This document shows, one piece after another, positions 46,967 to 55,877 of a stretch of DNA of 64,000 nt (position 1 is the stretch's first letter; every line of letters begins with the position of its first letter). Location: NCBI RefSeq assembly GCF_011751765.2, contig NZ_CP061169.1:2170001-2234000 (forward strand), in the 5' to 3' direction. Source of the DNA: Paramicrobacterium chengjingii (lineage in GTDB: Bacteria > Actinomycetota > Actinomycetes > Actinomycetales > Microbacteriaceae). Under the pieces are notes generated by a model. The model saw only the letters and a list, made by a program, of their open reading frames with translations. It was not told the DNA's origin and made no database searches. The translations under genes were made by a program, and so were the position numbers.

Positions 46967-48355
46967 ATGTCATCGAATGCAGGAGATCACGGCGAACCTG
47001 AGGCCGAGTATTCGGCGCCCAGCGCTGATTCACCAGAAGGTCGAAAAACAATCAGGCGGGCGATTGGCGCATCCGCGATCGGAAACGCGACGGAATGGTA
47101 TGACTACGGCGTCTACGCGGTCGCCGTCACCTACATCACAGCCAACTTCTTCCCCGGTGGAACCGTATGGGCACTGGCTACCTTCGCCATCTCATTCCTC
47201 GTGAGACCGCTCGGTGGTCTCGTTTGGGGGCCTCTCGGCGACCGACTGGGACGCAAAGCGGTTCTCGCATTGACAATCGTCATGATGGCCGGTTCAACGA
47301 CGGTGATCGGTCTTCTGCCGAATGTCGATGTCATCGGGTTCTGGGCACCAGGACTCTTGATCTTCCTGCGCATGGTTCAAGGCTTTTCAACGGGCGGAGA
47401 GTATGGCGGCGCGGCAACGTTTATGGCCGAGTACTCCCCTGACAAGAAGCGCGGATTCTTCGGAAGTTTCCTCGAGTTCGGCACCCTCTTTGGTTTCGTC
47501 CTCGGAACGGCCTTCGTCTTGGTACTGAGCCTCATTCTTGGGGAAGACAACATGATGGCCTGGGGGTGGAGAATCCCCTTCCTCCTCGCTGCTCCCATGG
47601 GTCTCATCGGTGTGTACCTTCGCAGCAAAATGGAAGACACGCCCGTCTTCCGAGAGATGGAAGACACCCAGCAGCTCGAGCAGTCAGCGACAGGCGGCCT
47701 GAAAGATCTGGTGTTGCGGTACTGGCGCCCCCTGCTCGCGATGGGCGGCCTCGTCATCGCGTTGAACGTCACGAACTACACGTTGCTCACCTACATGCCC
47801 ACGTATCTCGAGACGCAGATCAACTTAAGCAAGGACGGTTCACTGCTGCTGATCATCATCGGGGAATTGTGCATGATGGCGATCATTCCATTCTCCGGCA
47901 AGATCTCAGACAAGGTCGGGAGGCGTCCGATGTGGGCGGTGTCGCTGATCGGACTCATCGTCGCCGCCATACCGATGTACTTACTCATGGGAACGGGGTT
48001 CGCCGGCGCGCTGATCGGCTTCGCTGTGCTCGGCATCTTGTACGTGATCCAGCTATCGACGATTTCGGCGACGTTCCCCGCCATGTTCCCGACGCAGGTT
48101 CGATACGCCGGGTTCGCCATCACGTACAACGTAGCGACAGCACTGTTCGGCGGAACGGCACCGGCGGTGAACGAGGGGTTGATCGACGCAACGGGCAACT
48201 TGCTCATTCCGGCCTTTTACATGATGGCGGCCTGCGTCGTCGGCCTGATAGCGCTCAAATTCGTACCGGAGACAGCGGGAGCGTCCATTCGCGGTACAGA
48301 GATTCCCACAGCCGAGATTGCCATTGTCGGCGGGTCTGAAGGCTCTAAGGAATAA
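46967..48355 (+). CDS. MFS transporter, metabolite:H+ symporter (MHS/ProP-like) type
   Basis: A 462-residue, 12-helix transporter. The N-terminal GNATEWYDYGVYAVAVTY is diagnostic of the MHS family (ProP, citrate, shikimate and alpha-ketoglutarate carriers); GPLGDRLGRKAVL is the first MFS loop 2-3 motif, RMVQGFSTGGEYGGAATF and EYSPDKKRGFFGSFLEFG follow, and SDKVGRRPMW is the second loop motif. The substrate cannot be told from sequence; proline/betaine or an organic acid fits. GGAGATG lies just upstream of the ATG. A hairpin shared with clpC follows. Confidence 0.92.
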   Translation: MSSNAGDHGEPEAEYSAPSADSPEGRKTIRRAIGASAIGNATEWYDYGVYAVAVTYITANFFPGGTVWALATFAISFLVRPLGGLVWGPLGDRLGRKAVLALTIVMMAGSTTVIGLLPNVDVIGFWAPGLLIFLRMVQGFSTGGEYGGAATFMAEYSPDKKRGFFGSFLEFGTLFGFVLGTAFVLVLSLILGEDNMMAWGWRIPFLLAAPMGLIGVYLRSKMEDTPVFREMEDTQQLEQSATGGLKDLVLRYWRPLLAMGGLVIALNVTNYTLLTYMPTYLETQINLSKDGSLLLIIIGELCMMAIIPFSGKISDKVGRRPMWAVSLIGLIVAAIPMYLLMGTGFAGALIGFAVLGILYVIQLSTISATFPAMFPTQVRYAGFAITYNVATALFGGTAPAVNEGLIDATGNLLIPAFYMMAACVVGLIALKFVPETAGASIRGTEIPTAEIAIVGGSEGSKE

Positions 48356-48364
48356 GAAGACGCA

Positions 48365-48401
48365 GCCGTGGCTCCGCTCGTGATTCGAGCGAAGCCACGG
48401 C
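48365..48401. terminator. Bidirectional hairpin between convergent MFS and clpC genes
   Basis: Outer arms GCCGTGGCT (48365-48373) and AGCCACGGC (48393-48401) with an inner CGCTCG/CGAGCG stem and a TGATT loop; one C-A mismatch separates the two stems. Confidence 0.8.
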
Positions 48402-48413
48402 CGTATTCATGTC

Positions 48414-50933
48414 CTATGCAGCACTCGCCACATGGTGCTGCTGCGCATGCACGACAAGCTCCCCGTCCGCAACGGTCACCTCAATGCCGTCGCCGTCTCG
48501 GAGACCGTCGCCAACGAGCAATCCGGCAATTCGATCGTCGACCTCACGCTGAATGAGCCGTTTCAGCGGGCGTGCGCCGAATTCCGGCTCATAGCCCTGC
48601 TCCGCAATCCAGTCGATGGCGGCGTCGTCGATGGCGAACCTGTGACCCTGCGCGACGACACGATTCTTTGTGTGCTCGATGAGAAGCCGCACAATGTCGC
48701 GCAGCTGCTCCGGCTCGAGCTTGCTGAAGAGCACGATCTCGTCGATTCGATTGAGGAATTCGGGTCGCATCGACTCGCGCAGCCGACCCATGACGCGCGC
48801 GCGAACGTCGACACTCTCGTGTCCGTCTGCTACGAACCCGATTGCGCCGCTCTTACTAGAGAGAAACTCCGAGCCGAGGTTCGATGTCATGATGATGACG
48901 GTGTTTCGGAAGTCGACAGTGCGTCCTTGACCGTCGGTGAGGCGACCGTCGTCGAGAACCTGAAGCAGCAGGTTGAAAACGTCGGGGTGCGCCTTCTCGA
49001 CCTCGTCGAGAAGCACGACAGAGTAGGGGCGCCTGCGCACGCGTTCCGTGAGTTCCCCCGCCTCGTCGTAACCGACGTACCCCGGAGGGGCCCCGACGAG
49101 ACGCGAAACCGTGTGGCGCTCGCTGAACTCGCTCATATCAAATCGCACCATGGCGTCGTCTGTGCCGAACAATGATGCGGCAAGCGACTTGGCAAGTTCC
49201 GTCTTGCCCACGCCAGTCGGGCCGAGAAAGAGAAAGCTTCCAACGGGTCGACGTTCGTCACCCATGCCGGTACGGCTGCGCCGAATGGCACGAGCCACCA
49301 CCTCAACGGCATCTTTCTGACCGACCACACGCTCATGGAGTTCGTCGTCCAGCTGAGCCAGTCGTGCGCGATCGTCGTCGCTCACCCGATCAACGGGAAT
49401 GCCTGTTGCCCTCGCGATCACGGCGGCGATATCGGTCCCGCCAATCGCCGGACGAGCGGTTCCCGCCGCGGTTTCGATCATCGACTCGGTCTCGGCGATC
49501 GAGTCTCGCACCTGTGATGCCAGTTCATAATCCTCACGCCCAACGGCATCGGCTTTCTCAGCATCCAGAGTGCTGAGTTTGTCGCGCAAAGCGTCAATAT
49601 CGACGGCACCGCCATCGGCTAGGCGTTTGCGAGCGCCGGCCTGGTCAATCAGGTCAATGGCCTTGTCCGGAAGAAAACGGTCGGTGATGTAACGCGCCGA
49701 AAGCTCCACAGCAGATCGCAGCGCCTCCTGTGTGTAGGTCACGGCGTGAAACTGCTCGTATGCCGGTCTCAGCCCGTCGAGAATCTTCACGGTGTCGTCA
49801 ATGCTCGGTTCGCCCACAACGACAGGCTGGAACCGACGCGAGAACGCTGCATCCTTCTCGATTGCACGGTACTCGGTCATCGTCGTTGCACCGATCAGGT
49901 GAAGATCGCCGCGGGCCAGTCGCGGTTTGAGAATGTTTCCGGCATCCATTCCGCCCTCACCGCCTCCACCGGCACCGACGACGGTGTGCAGCTCATCAAT
50001 GAACACGATCAGTGTGTCTTGACGTTCGCTGATCTCGTCGAGCACTGTTGTGAGCCGCTCCTCGAAATCGCCGCGGTAGCGGGTTCCGCTCAGCATGGCC
50101 GCCACGTCGAGTTCAATGACCTGCTTACCGCGAAGCTGCACGGGCACATCGTCGGCAGCAATCTTCTGTGCAAGACCCTCGACAACAGCGGTCTTGCCGA
50201 CACCCGCTTCCCCGATCAGCACAGGATTGTTCTTTGTGCGCCGCGAAAGAATCTCAACGGACTGCTCAATCTCGTCGTGACGCCCGATCACCGGATCAAG
50301 ATGCCCTTCTCGCGCTTCTTCGGTCAGGTCACGCCCGAACTTCTCGAGCATGGGACTCTCGGATGCTGCAGAGCCGCCCTCCTCGCCTACAGCCTGCGCC
50401 GGACTCTGCCCATTGGCGACAGCCTGCAGCGCCGTTGGCGTCACTCCGGCCTTCTGCAGAATGCGTGCGGCGGGCGAATCCTCCCCCAGCACGAAAGCCA
50501 AGAACAGGTGCTCGGGGTCGACGTAGGTCGAGCCAAAGCCACGAGCCACTTGGTAAGCGTCGATCAGGAGACGCCGGGCTGATGGTGTCAGCGACGGAAG
50601 TTGCTCCGACCGTTCGTCCTGCGTCGCGGGCAGACCTTGCTCAGCCGCCATCGCCACGGCTGATGGATCGGCGCCGGTTCCCCGAATGGCGTCGGACGCA
50701 GGCGATTCCTCGGCCATCACACGCAGAATGTGAAGCGCATCAACCTCGTGGTGTCCGTGCTCCATGGCGAATCGTGCGGCGACGTTGAGCACCTCATGAG
50801 TCCGCCTGCTGAGGAGCCGGGTGATATCGATCGACCGGCTGGGCTGTGCAGCTTGCTGCCCCTGAAGGTAGCGAGCGAGAAACTCATCGAATGAGCGGGG
50901 ATCCGAGCCGACGGGTCCGAAGTATTCAGCCAA
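48414..50933 (-). CDS. clpC: ClpC-type AAA+ unfoldase (heat-shock, HAIR-controlled)
   Basis: ATP-dependent unfoldase that feeds substrates to ClpP. About 839 residues: an N-terminal Clp_N double repeat (about 20-170), first AAA domain with [13 protein letters not shown], a short UVR-like linker ([22 protein letters not shown]) instead of the long ClpB coiled coil, and a second AAA domain with [13 protein letters not shown]. The loop [11 protein letters not shown] carries an IGF tripeptide of the type that docks to ClpP, arguing for ClpC over ClpB. I place the start at TTG 50933 because GGGAGG lies eight bases upstream; longer readings would cover the HAIR operator at 50956-50976. Confidence 0.88.
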   Translation of the reverse strand: MAEYFGPVGSDPRSFDEFLARYLQGQQAAQPSRSIDITRLLSRRTHEVLNVAARFAMEHGHHEVDALHILRVMAEESPASDAIRGTGADPSAVAMAAEQGLPATQDERSEQLPSLTPSARRLLIDAYQVARGFGSTYVDPEHLFLAFVLGEDSPAARILQKAGVTPTALQAVANGQSPAQAVGEEGGSAASESPMLEKFGRDLTEEAREGHLDPVIGRHDEIEQSVEILSRRTKNNPVLIGEAGVGKTAVVEGLAQKIAADDVPVQLRGKQVIELDVAAMLSGTRYRGDFEERLTTVLDEISERQDTLIVFIDELHTVVGAGGGGEGGMDAGNILKPRLARGDLHLIGATTMTEYRAIEKDAAFSRRFQPVVVGEPSIDDTVKILDGLRPAYEQFHAVTYTQEALRSAVELSARYITDRFLPDKAIDLIDQAGARKRLADGGAVDIDALRDKLSTLDAEKADAVGREDYELASQVRDSIAETESMIETAAGTARPAIGGTDIAAVIARATGIPVDRVSDDDRARLAQLDDELHERVVGQKDAVEVVARAIRRSRTGMGDERRPVGSFLFLGPTGVGKTELAKSLAASLFGTDDAMVRFDMSEFSERHTVSRLVGAPPGYVGYDEAGELTERVRRRPYSVVLLDEVEKAHPDVFNLLLQVLDDGRLTDGQGRTVDFRNTVIIMTSNLGSEFLSSKSGAIGFVADGHESVDVRARVMGRLRESMRPEFLNRIDEIVLFSKLEPEQLRDIVRLLIEHTKNRVVAQGHRFAIDDAAIDWIAEQGYEPEFGARPLKRLIQREVDDRIAGLLVGDGLRDGDGIEVTVADGELVVHAQQHHVASAA

Positions 50934-50955
50934 TGTGCTGACCTCCCGATAGAAA

Positions 50956-50976
50956 CTTGAGTGCCTTTGACTCAAT
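50956..50976 (-). promoter_or_regulatory. HAIR operator (HspR binding site)
   Basis: CTTGAGT-N7-ACTCAAT matches the HspR-associated inverted repeat consensus CTTGAGT-N7-ACTCAAG at all but the last base, with the exact 7-base spacer. It lies 23 bases upstream of the clpC TTG start, where HspR would repress transcription under normal temperature. Confidence 0.88.
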
Positions 50977-51110
50977 TTAACGCTGAGCACCGTCATTCAT
51001 TCCCACTCTGGGAACCTTTTTCCCCCGCGGGCAGGGCAACGATAAACTGGAGGTTGCCTCGCGTCTGGCATCCCGGCGCTGGATCCCCGCACCTGCAGCC
51101 CCCAAGGAGG

Positions 51111-52055
51111 ATGGTGACGACAACGCACACCTCAGATCGGCTGGGAACTGACGCCAGAATGGCCGCGCGGGCCGCCAGGCGTCGCGGACCACGCGCCTCG
51201 ATCGCCCGCTATTACTCACTCACGAAACCGCGCGTCCTCTTAGCAAATGCCCTCACTGCTGTCGCCGGGTACTTTCTCGCGTCGGCGGGACGATTTGACC
51301 TCTGGGTGTTTGTCAGCCTGACCATCGGGAGCACCCTGATGATTGCCTCCGCGTGTGTTCTCAACAACGTTCTCGATCGCGACATCGATGCGATCATGCA
51401 GCGCACGCGGGCACGCGCGACGGTGAGCGGAAGCATCAGCGCTGTGCGGGCCGTCGTGTTCTCGATCATCCTCGGAGCCCTTGGCATGGCGTCACTCGCG
51501 ATCGGCACAAACGGCGCCGTCATGCTTGCAGGTTCCATCGGCTTCGTCACGTACGTGGTGCTTTACGGGATGCTGTCGAAGCGCATGTCTGTCCACGGCA
51601 CACTCGTCGGCAGTGTCTCCGGAGCGATCCCGATTCTGTCAGGCTACCTCGCCGCGTCGGAACGACTCGATGCCGGAGCGATCATCGCCTTTGCGATTCT
51701 CTTTCTGTGGCAAATGCCGGCCTTCTACTCGATCTCCATCTACCGTCGCGACGAGTACGCACGCGCAGGAATACCCGTGCTCTCTGTCGTCAGGGGCATC
51801 CGGGCCACGGTCGTTCAGATTCTGATCTACACAATTGCATTCGTTCTCGCCACGCTGCTTCTGCCACTCTCCGGCCTGGTCGGCATCGTGTATTCCGCAA
51901 CCATGGCCGCCCTCGGCCTCGCGTGGATCTGGTTGGGCGCTCGTGGCCTGCGTGCCCGCAATCCTGAGATCTGGGCGCGGCAGATGTTTCGCTTCTCGAT
52001 GATCATGGTGCTGGCCATATGCCTCATGGTCTCGGTGGGTCCGCTGCTGCCCTAA
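51111..52055 (+). CDS. ctaB: Protoheme IX farnesyltransferase (heme O synthase)
   Basis: Transfers a farnesyl group to heme b, making heme O for terminal oxidases. The UbiA-superfamily protein (about 314 residues, nine helices) begins its core at YYSLTKPRVLLANALTAVAGYFLAS; the first Asp-rich motif is NNVLDRDIDAIMQRT, and LFLWQMPAFYSISIYRRDEYARAGIPVL is the second conserved motif, close to CyoE. The start is ATG 51111 or GTG 51114 downstream of AAGGAGG. Its stop overlaps the convergent mug stop by four bases. No oxidase genes are nearby. Confidence 0.9.
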   Translation: MVTTTHTSDRLGTDARMAARAARRRGPRASIARYYSLTKPRVLLANALTAVAGYFLASAGRFDLWVFVSLTIGSTLMIASACVLNNVLDRDIDAIMQRTRARATVSGSISAVRAVVFSIILGALGMASLAIGTNGAVMLAGSIGFVTYVVLYGMLSKRMSVHGTLVGSVSGAIPILSGYLAASERLDAGAIIAFAILFLWQMPAFYSISIYRRDEYARAGIPVLSVVRGIRATVVQILIYTIAFVLATLLLPLSGLVGIVYSATMAALGLAWIWLGARGLRARNPEIWARQMFRFSMIMVLAICLMVSVGPLLP

Positions 52056-52618
52056 GTGATGATGCCGGCCGCACGGGCCGGTTCGGCATACGCCAGGGCA
52101 AGGCTCGAGACGGTCTCGTGCGCGTTGAGCCCGCTCGGGTTGGGGAGCACCCACAACTCTGCGCCAGCGATGGTCTCGTTCTGCCTGCCAGCTCGCGCTT
52201 TCGGGCGCGCGAATCCCTGTCGATACGCCGTGAGTCCCACGATCGCCACGACACGGGGCCTGAGTCGCGCAACGCGCTGTTCCAGCGCACGCGCACCGGC
52301 ACGCAGTTCGGCGGACGAAAGCTCATCTGCCCGAATCGTCGCCCGATTGACAAGATTCGAAACGCCGAGCCCCGCATCCGTAAATCTCACCCGGTCGTCC
52401 GCATCAAAGCCCGCCGAGAACGTGTCGCCTGCGTCGAAGATCCCCGCTTCGCGGAGGGCGGGATAGAAGCGGTTTCCGGGGTGGGCGAACGGCGTCTGCG
52501 TCGCCGCAGTCCACAGTCCTGGATTGATGCCGACGAACAGCAATCGGATGCCGTCGCCGACGAGGTCTGGGATGGCGGCGTCTCGGAATGATTCGAGCGA
52601 GTCGCGATCAATCCCCAT
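52052..52618 (-). CDS. mug: Mismatch-specific uracil/thymine DNA glycosylase (Mug-like)
   Basis: Base-excision repair glycosylase removing uracil or ethenocytosine opposite guanine. The 188-residue protein has the first motif LLFVGINPGLWTAATQTPFAHPGNRFY with the catalytic Asn in GINPG, and a second motif WVLPNPSGLNAH, both typical of the Mug/TDG family. The start at ATG 52618 (MGIDRDSLESFRDAA) is preferred; an ATG at 52636 adds six residues. It converges on ctaB with a shared CTAA stop overlap. Confidence 0.92.
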   Translation of the reverse strand: MGIDRDSLESFRDAAIPDLVGDGIRLLFVGINPGLWTAATQTPFAHPGNRFYPALREAGIFDAGDTFSAGFDADDRVRFTDAGLGVSNLVNRATIRADELSSAELRAGARALEQRVARLRPRVVAIVGLTAYRQGFARPKARAGRQNETIAGAELWVLPNPSGLNAHETVSSLALAYAEPARAAGIIT

Positions 52619-52701
52619 CCTCGTATTCTCGCGCACGCGGAAACGCCCATGCGAAATTCACACGCCCGCCCGTTCAGAGAGAACGAGGCACAATCGCATT
52701 A

Positions 52702-52733
52702 TTGGTATTGATTCTCATTTTCATTATAGAATC
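52702..52733 (+). promoter_or_regulatory. Promoter and putative metal-responsive operator of the ABC transporter
   Basis: TTGGTA (52702-52707) and TATAGA (52725-52730) are 17 bases apart, eight bases before the ATG at 52739. Between and across them lies GATTCT-N12-AGAATC (52710-52733), whose AT-rich core CTCATTTTCATTAT resembles Fur/Zur-type boxes more than the DtxR/IdeR box. This suggests metal-dependent repression of the operon. Confidence 0.5.
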
Positions 52734-52738
52734 GCGTC

Positions 52739-53824
52739 ATGCTCCTGCACGACCACGAGATCGCGACAGCACAGCGGTCCCCTGATCCGCTCCCTCCTCG
52801 GCCGCGGACGCGCGCCGTGCGCATTGGATCCCCCATCGTCGCGTCGTTCGGACTGCTGCTGATCGCGTTGGTCGCCGTGTCCATCGGCCCTGTTTCACTC
52901 GCGCCCGGCACCGTGCTGCACGCACTCGGCGGACTCGTCGTGCCCTCCGACTCCGCGCCCGCGGCATCTGATCTTCTCGTCAGCGAGGTACGACTCCCCC
53001 GAGTCGTTCTCGCGGGCCTCGTGGGTGCCGGGCTCTCCGTCGCGGGAGCCGTCATGCAGGCACTCTTCCGCAATCCTCTCGCCGAACCGGGCATCACCGG
53101 GGTCTCCAGCGGTGCCACGGCGGCCGCCGTCATCGCCATTGTCACCGGAGTGAGCGCTCTTGCCTGGTGGATGCTGCCTCTCGCCGCCTTTGTCGGCGCC
53201 CTCGTCTGCACCGCCATCGTGCACGCGATCAGCAGCGTCAGCAGAGGGCGCAGCTCCACGATCATTCTCGTGGGCATCGCGGCCAATGCCTTCCTCGGCG
53301 CCCTCGTCTCCGCCGTGCTCGCCAATGCGTCAGACGCCGCAGATGTGCAGCGCGTCACATTTTGGCTGAACGGGGACCTCACTGCTGCGACCTGGAGTGA
53401 CGTCGCCGTCGCCGCCGTCGGAATCCCACTCGTCGCGATCGTTCTGCTCGGCCTCGCTCGCTCCTTCGACCTCATGAGTCTCTCGGACACCCAGGCGGCC
53501 AGCACCGGCGTCAACGTCGGGCTGGTGCGGCAGTCGGCCCTCGCACTCGCCGCGCTTGTCACCGCGGCCGCCGTGTGTGTCACCGGCGTCATCTCGTTCG
53601 TCGGACTCGTCGTACCGCACCTTGTTCGGCTGCTCGTCGGGCCGCGACACGCACGCCTGATGTGGCTCTCTGCGCTCAGCGGAGCAGCGTTCCTGATCGT
53701 CGCCGATCTCATCGCCCGGATGCTGTTCACCCCCGTCGTGCTGCAAACGGGCACCGTCACCGCGTTCGTGGGTGCTCCTGCGCTTCTGCTCCTGGTGCTC
53801 CGATCACGGAGAAACCTGCAATGA
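52739..53824 (+). CDS. FecCD-family ABC transporter permease (iron/siderophore or heme)
   Basis: A 361-residue, roughly ten-helix permease of the FecCD/BtuC family. Typical segments are LRLPRVVLAGLVGAGL-like (VRLPRVVLAGLVGAGLSVAG), MQALFRNPLAEPGITGVSSGA and GVISFVGLVVPHLVRLLVGPRHARLMWLSALSGA. It is the only permease, so the transporter is probably a homodimer. Its stop overlaps the ATPase start by four bases. Iron-siderophore or heme import is the family role; the substrate is not resolved. Confidence 0.92.
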   Translation: MLLHDHEIATAQRSPDPLPPRPRTRAVRIGSPIVASFGLLLIALVAVSIGPVSLAPGTVLHALGGLVVPSDSAPAASDLLVSEVRLPRVVLAGLVGAGLSVAGAVMQALFRNPLAEPGITGVSSGATAAAVIAIVTGVSALAWWMLPLAAFVGALVCTAIVHAISSVSRGRSSTIILVGIAANAFLGALVSAVLANASDAADVQRVTFWLNGDLTAATWSDVAVAAVGIPLVAIVLLGLARSFDLMSLSDTQAASTGVNVGLVRQSALALAALVTAAAVCVTGVISFVGLVVPHLVRLLVGPRHARLMWLSALSGAAFLIVADLIARMLFTPVVLQTGTVTAFVGAPALLLLVLRSRRNLQ

Positions 53825-54648
53825 CGGCGCTCCACACGTCCGCCTCGCGTGCAGAGACGCAGCGCCGAGCCCTGATCGGCGACGACCTCACGGCCCAGTA
53901 TGCGAAGCATCCGGTGTTCTCCGGGGTCTCCATCCGGCTGGAGCCGGCTGCCATTCACGCGATCATCGGCCCGAACGGAGCGGGTAAGACAACACTTCTT
54001 GCTACTCTCGCGGCGTTGCATCGGGGCGCGTCCGGCACTGTCACGATCGGCGAGGAACGGGTGGCCAGCCGCACAGCGCGCGAGCGCGCGCACATTCGCG
54101 CCCTCGTGCCGCAAGGGCATGATCGCCACTCGGGGTTCACCGTGCAGGAGCTCGTTGAGCTGGGACGATTTGCGCACAGACGTCCGTACTCATCACTTGA
54201 TACGGACGACAGGCGAGCCGTCGACGCGGCACTCGCGCAGACCCGTCTCTCACCGCTGGCTGATCGACCGCTCGACACGCTCTCCGGCGGGCAACGTCAG
54301 CTTGCCTTCATCGCCAAGGCTCTGGCCCAGCGTTCCGAGTACCTGCTGCTCGACGAACCGCTGTCAGCTCTCGACCCGCGGCATCAGCTCGATGTGATGA
54401 CGACGCTTCAGGGTTGTGCCTCTGAAGGTATCGGAATCGCTGTCGTTCTGCATGACCTCACACTGGCAGCGCGAATGAGCGACACGCTCACTGTCGTCGC
54501 CGGCGGACGCATCTACGCCAGCGGCAGCCCGGCAGAGGTTCTCACGCCCGAGATGCTCTCCGACGTCTACGGCGTCCGTGCCGCCGTGCGCATCGATCCC
54601 GACACGAAGACACCGGCAGTCACGCTCCTCGACGCGATACCGAGCTGA
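53821..54648 (+). CDS. ABC transporter ATP-binding protein (FecE/HmuV-like)
   Basis: A 275-residue ATPase partnering the FecCD permease. Walker A is IIGPNGAGKTTLL, the signature is LSGGQRQLAFIAKALAQ, Walker B is YLLLDEPLSALD, and the switch His is VVLHDLTLAAR, as in iron-chelate ATPases. It starts at ATG 53821 overlapping the permease stop, so translation is coupled. The substrate-binding lipoprotein gene follows after 56 bases. Confidence 0.94.
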   Translation: MTALHTSASRAETQRRALIGDDLTAQYAKHPVFSGVSIRLEPAAIHAIIGPNGAGKTTLLATLAALHRGASGTVTIGEERVASRTARERAHIRALVPQGHDRHSGFTVQELVELGRFAHRRPYSSLDTDDRRAVDAALAQTRLSPLADRPLDTLSGGQRQLAFIAKALAQRSEYLLLDEPLSALDPRHQLDVMTTLQGCASEGIGIAVVLHDLTLAARMSDTLTVVAGGRIYASGSPAEVLTPEMLSDVYGVRAAVRIDPDTKTPAVTLLDAIPS

Positions 54649-54704
54649 CACAGCATCCGGTCACTTTCTCACCCCACCACCCGATACAGATAAGGAACGA
54701 CACA

Positions 54705-55682
54705 GTGAATCACCGGATTACCCGGGCGGGCGTCGCCCTCTTAGCCCTTGCCGCGCTCGCTCTCTCAGCCTGCAGCGCACCGACGGAGGCCGCACCCGAG
54801 CCGTCGTCAGCGACCGACGCGTGGCCCCGCACGGTCACACTGGACGATCGCACGGTCACGATCGATGAGACACCGCAGCGCGTCGTCGCGCTGTCGACGG
54901 AGACAGGCGATATCGCCCTCGAGCTCATCGGCCACGAACGCGTCGCCGCCGTGTCCCACGGAAGCATCACCGATGGCGCGGGCAACCAGATCGCCGAGGC
55001 AGAGCTCGTCGAGACCGCGCTCCCCGCGGGAACGAACCCGGACCCCGAGCAGATTCTCGCGCTCGACCCGGATCTGGTGCTCATGACAAGCCGGCACGAG
55101 GGCGAGCAGGATGCCGCGAATGTGCTGTCGAAGGCGGGAGTTCCAGCGCTCATCTTCGATTCGTCTGATTTTGAGAGCATCGACGCCGTCATGGCCGCGG
55201 TCAAGACGATCGGAAGCGCCCTGGGGGCCGAATCGACTGCGTCAGACATTGTCTCGTCATTGACGAAGCGGCAGGAGCACGTCCTCGATGCGATTGCCGA
55301 CGATCCGATCGACTCGACAGTTCTCCTGCTGATGTCCCGAGGTGGGCGCCAGTTCGTGCAATCCGCGTCGTCAACCATGTCCACGCTTGTCGAGCAGGCC
55401 GGCGGCACGGTCATCGGGGCATCCGACGGTGCCGTGCCCGCGGGTCCTGAATCGATCGTCGCTGCGAACCCCGACGTCATCATTGTCGAAGACTTCCAGG
55501 GCGCGGGACTCTCTCCGTTCTCCGAGCTGCTTGAGTCGGGTGCGCTCGCGGACGTCCCCGCGATCGCCGACGACGCGACGGTCACGGTGAGTGCCTCGAT
55601 CGCCTCGGGCACGTCGGGGACGCGCACCGTCGAGGGACTCGAGGCCATCGCGTCGATCCTGCATCCCGATGCGGAACTGTGA
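54705..55682 (+). CDS. Periplasmic-binding-type lipoprotein of the iron ABC transporter
   Basis: A 325-residue substrate-binding lipoprotein with a signal peptide and lipobox LSAC (Cys23), followed by an FhuD/BtuF-fold domain: TVTIDETPQRVVALSTETGDIALELIG, LALDPDLVLMTSR, and a C-terminal VDVPAIADDATVTV-like segment. It starts at GTG 54705 after AAGGA. It delivers iron chelate or heme to the FecCD permease. A 32-codon frame overlaps its stop (TGATG). Confidence 0.92.
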   Translation: MNHRITRAGVALLALAALALSACSAPTEAAPEPSSATDAWPRTVTLDDRTVTIDETPQRVVALSTETGDIALELIGHERVAAVSHGSITDGAGNQIAEAELVETALPAGTNPDPEQILALDPDLVLMTSRHEGEQDAANVLSKAGVPALIFDSSDFESIDAVMAAVKTIGSALGAESTASDIVSSLTKRQEHVLDAIADDPIDSTVLLLMSRGGRQFVQSASSTMSTLVEQAGGTVIGASDGAVPAGPESIVAANPDVIIVEDFQGAGLSPFSELLESGALADVPAIADDATVTVSASIASGTSGTRTVEGLEAIASILHPDAEL

Positions 55683-55780
55683 TGTCCGACGGCGCTGGCC
55701 CGTTTCTTCTGCTCGCCGTGGTCTGCGCACTCGGAACCGCCGGGTGCGCAGGCGTCGGGATCTCGCACGCACGCCGATAA
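55682..55780 (+). CDS. Candidate 32-residue lipoprotein-like microprotein
   Basis: An open frame starting MSDGAGPFLLLAVV overlaps the transporter lipoprotein stop as TGATG. It contains one hydrophobic helix (about 7-20), a lipobox-like GTAGC around Cys22 and a basic ARR end. Its stop codon falls in the loop of a perfect 8-bp hairpin. Coupled translation makes it plausible, but it is short and could be chance; no family is recognised. Confidence 0.3.
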   Translation: MSDGAGPFLLLAVVCALGTAGCAGVGISHARR

Positions 55781-55788
55781 CGTGCGTG
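55766..55788 (+). terminator. Hairpin at the end of the iron-transport operon
   Basis: Perfect arms CACGCACG (55766-55773) and CGTGCGTG (55781-55788) around a 7-base loop CCGATAA. No T-run follows. Confidence 0.55.
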
Positions 55789-55877
55789 TGCTTATAGCAT
55801 CCTCTCGCCGCTGTCCCCACAGCGCGCGCTCCGGACCCAGTCAGAGAACACACGATCTTGCGGCATAACGTGGCGTC

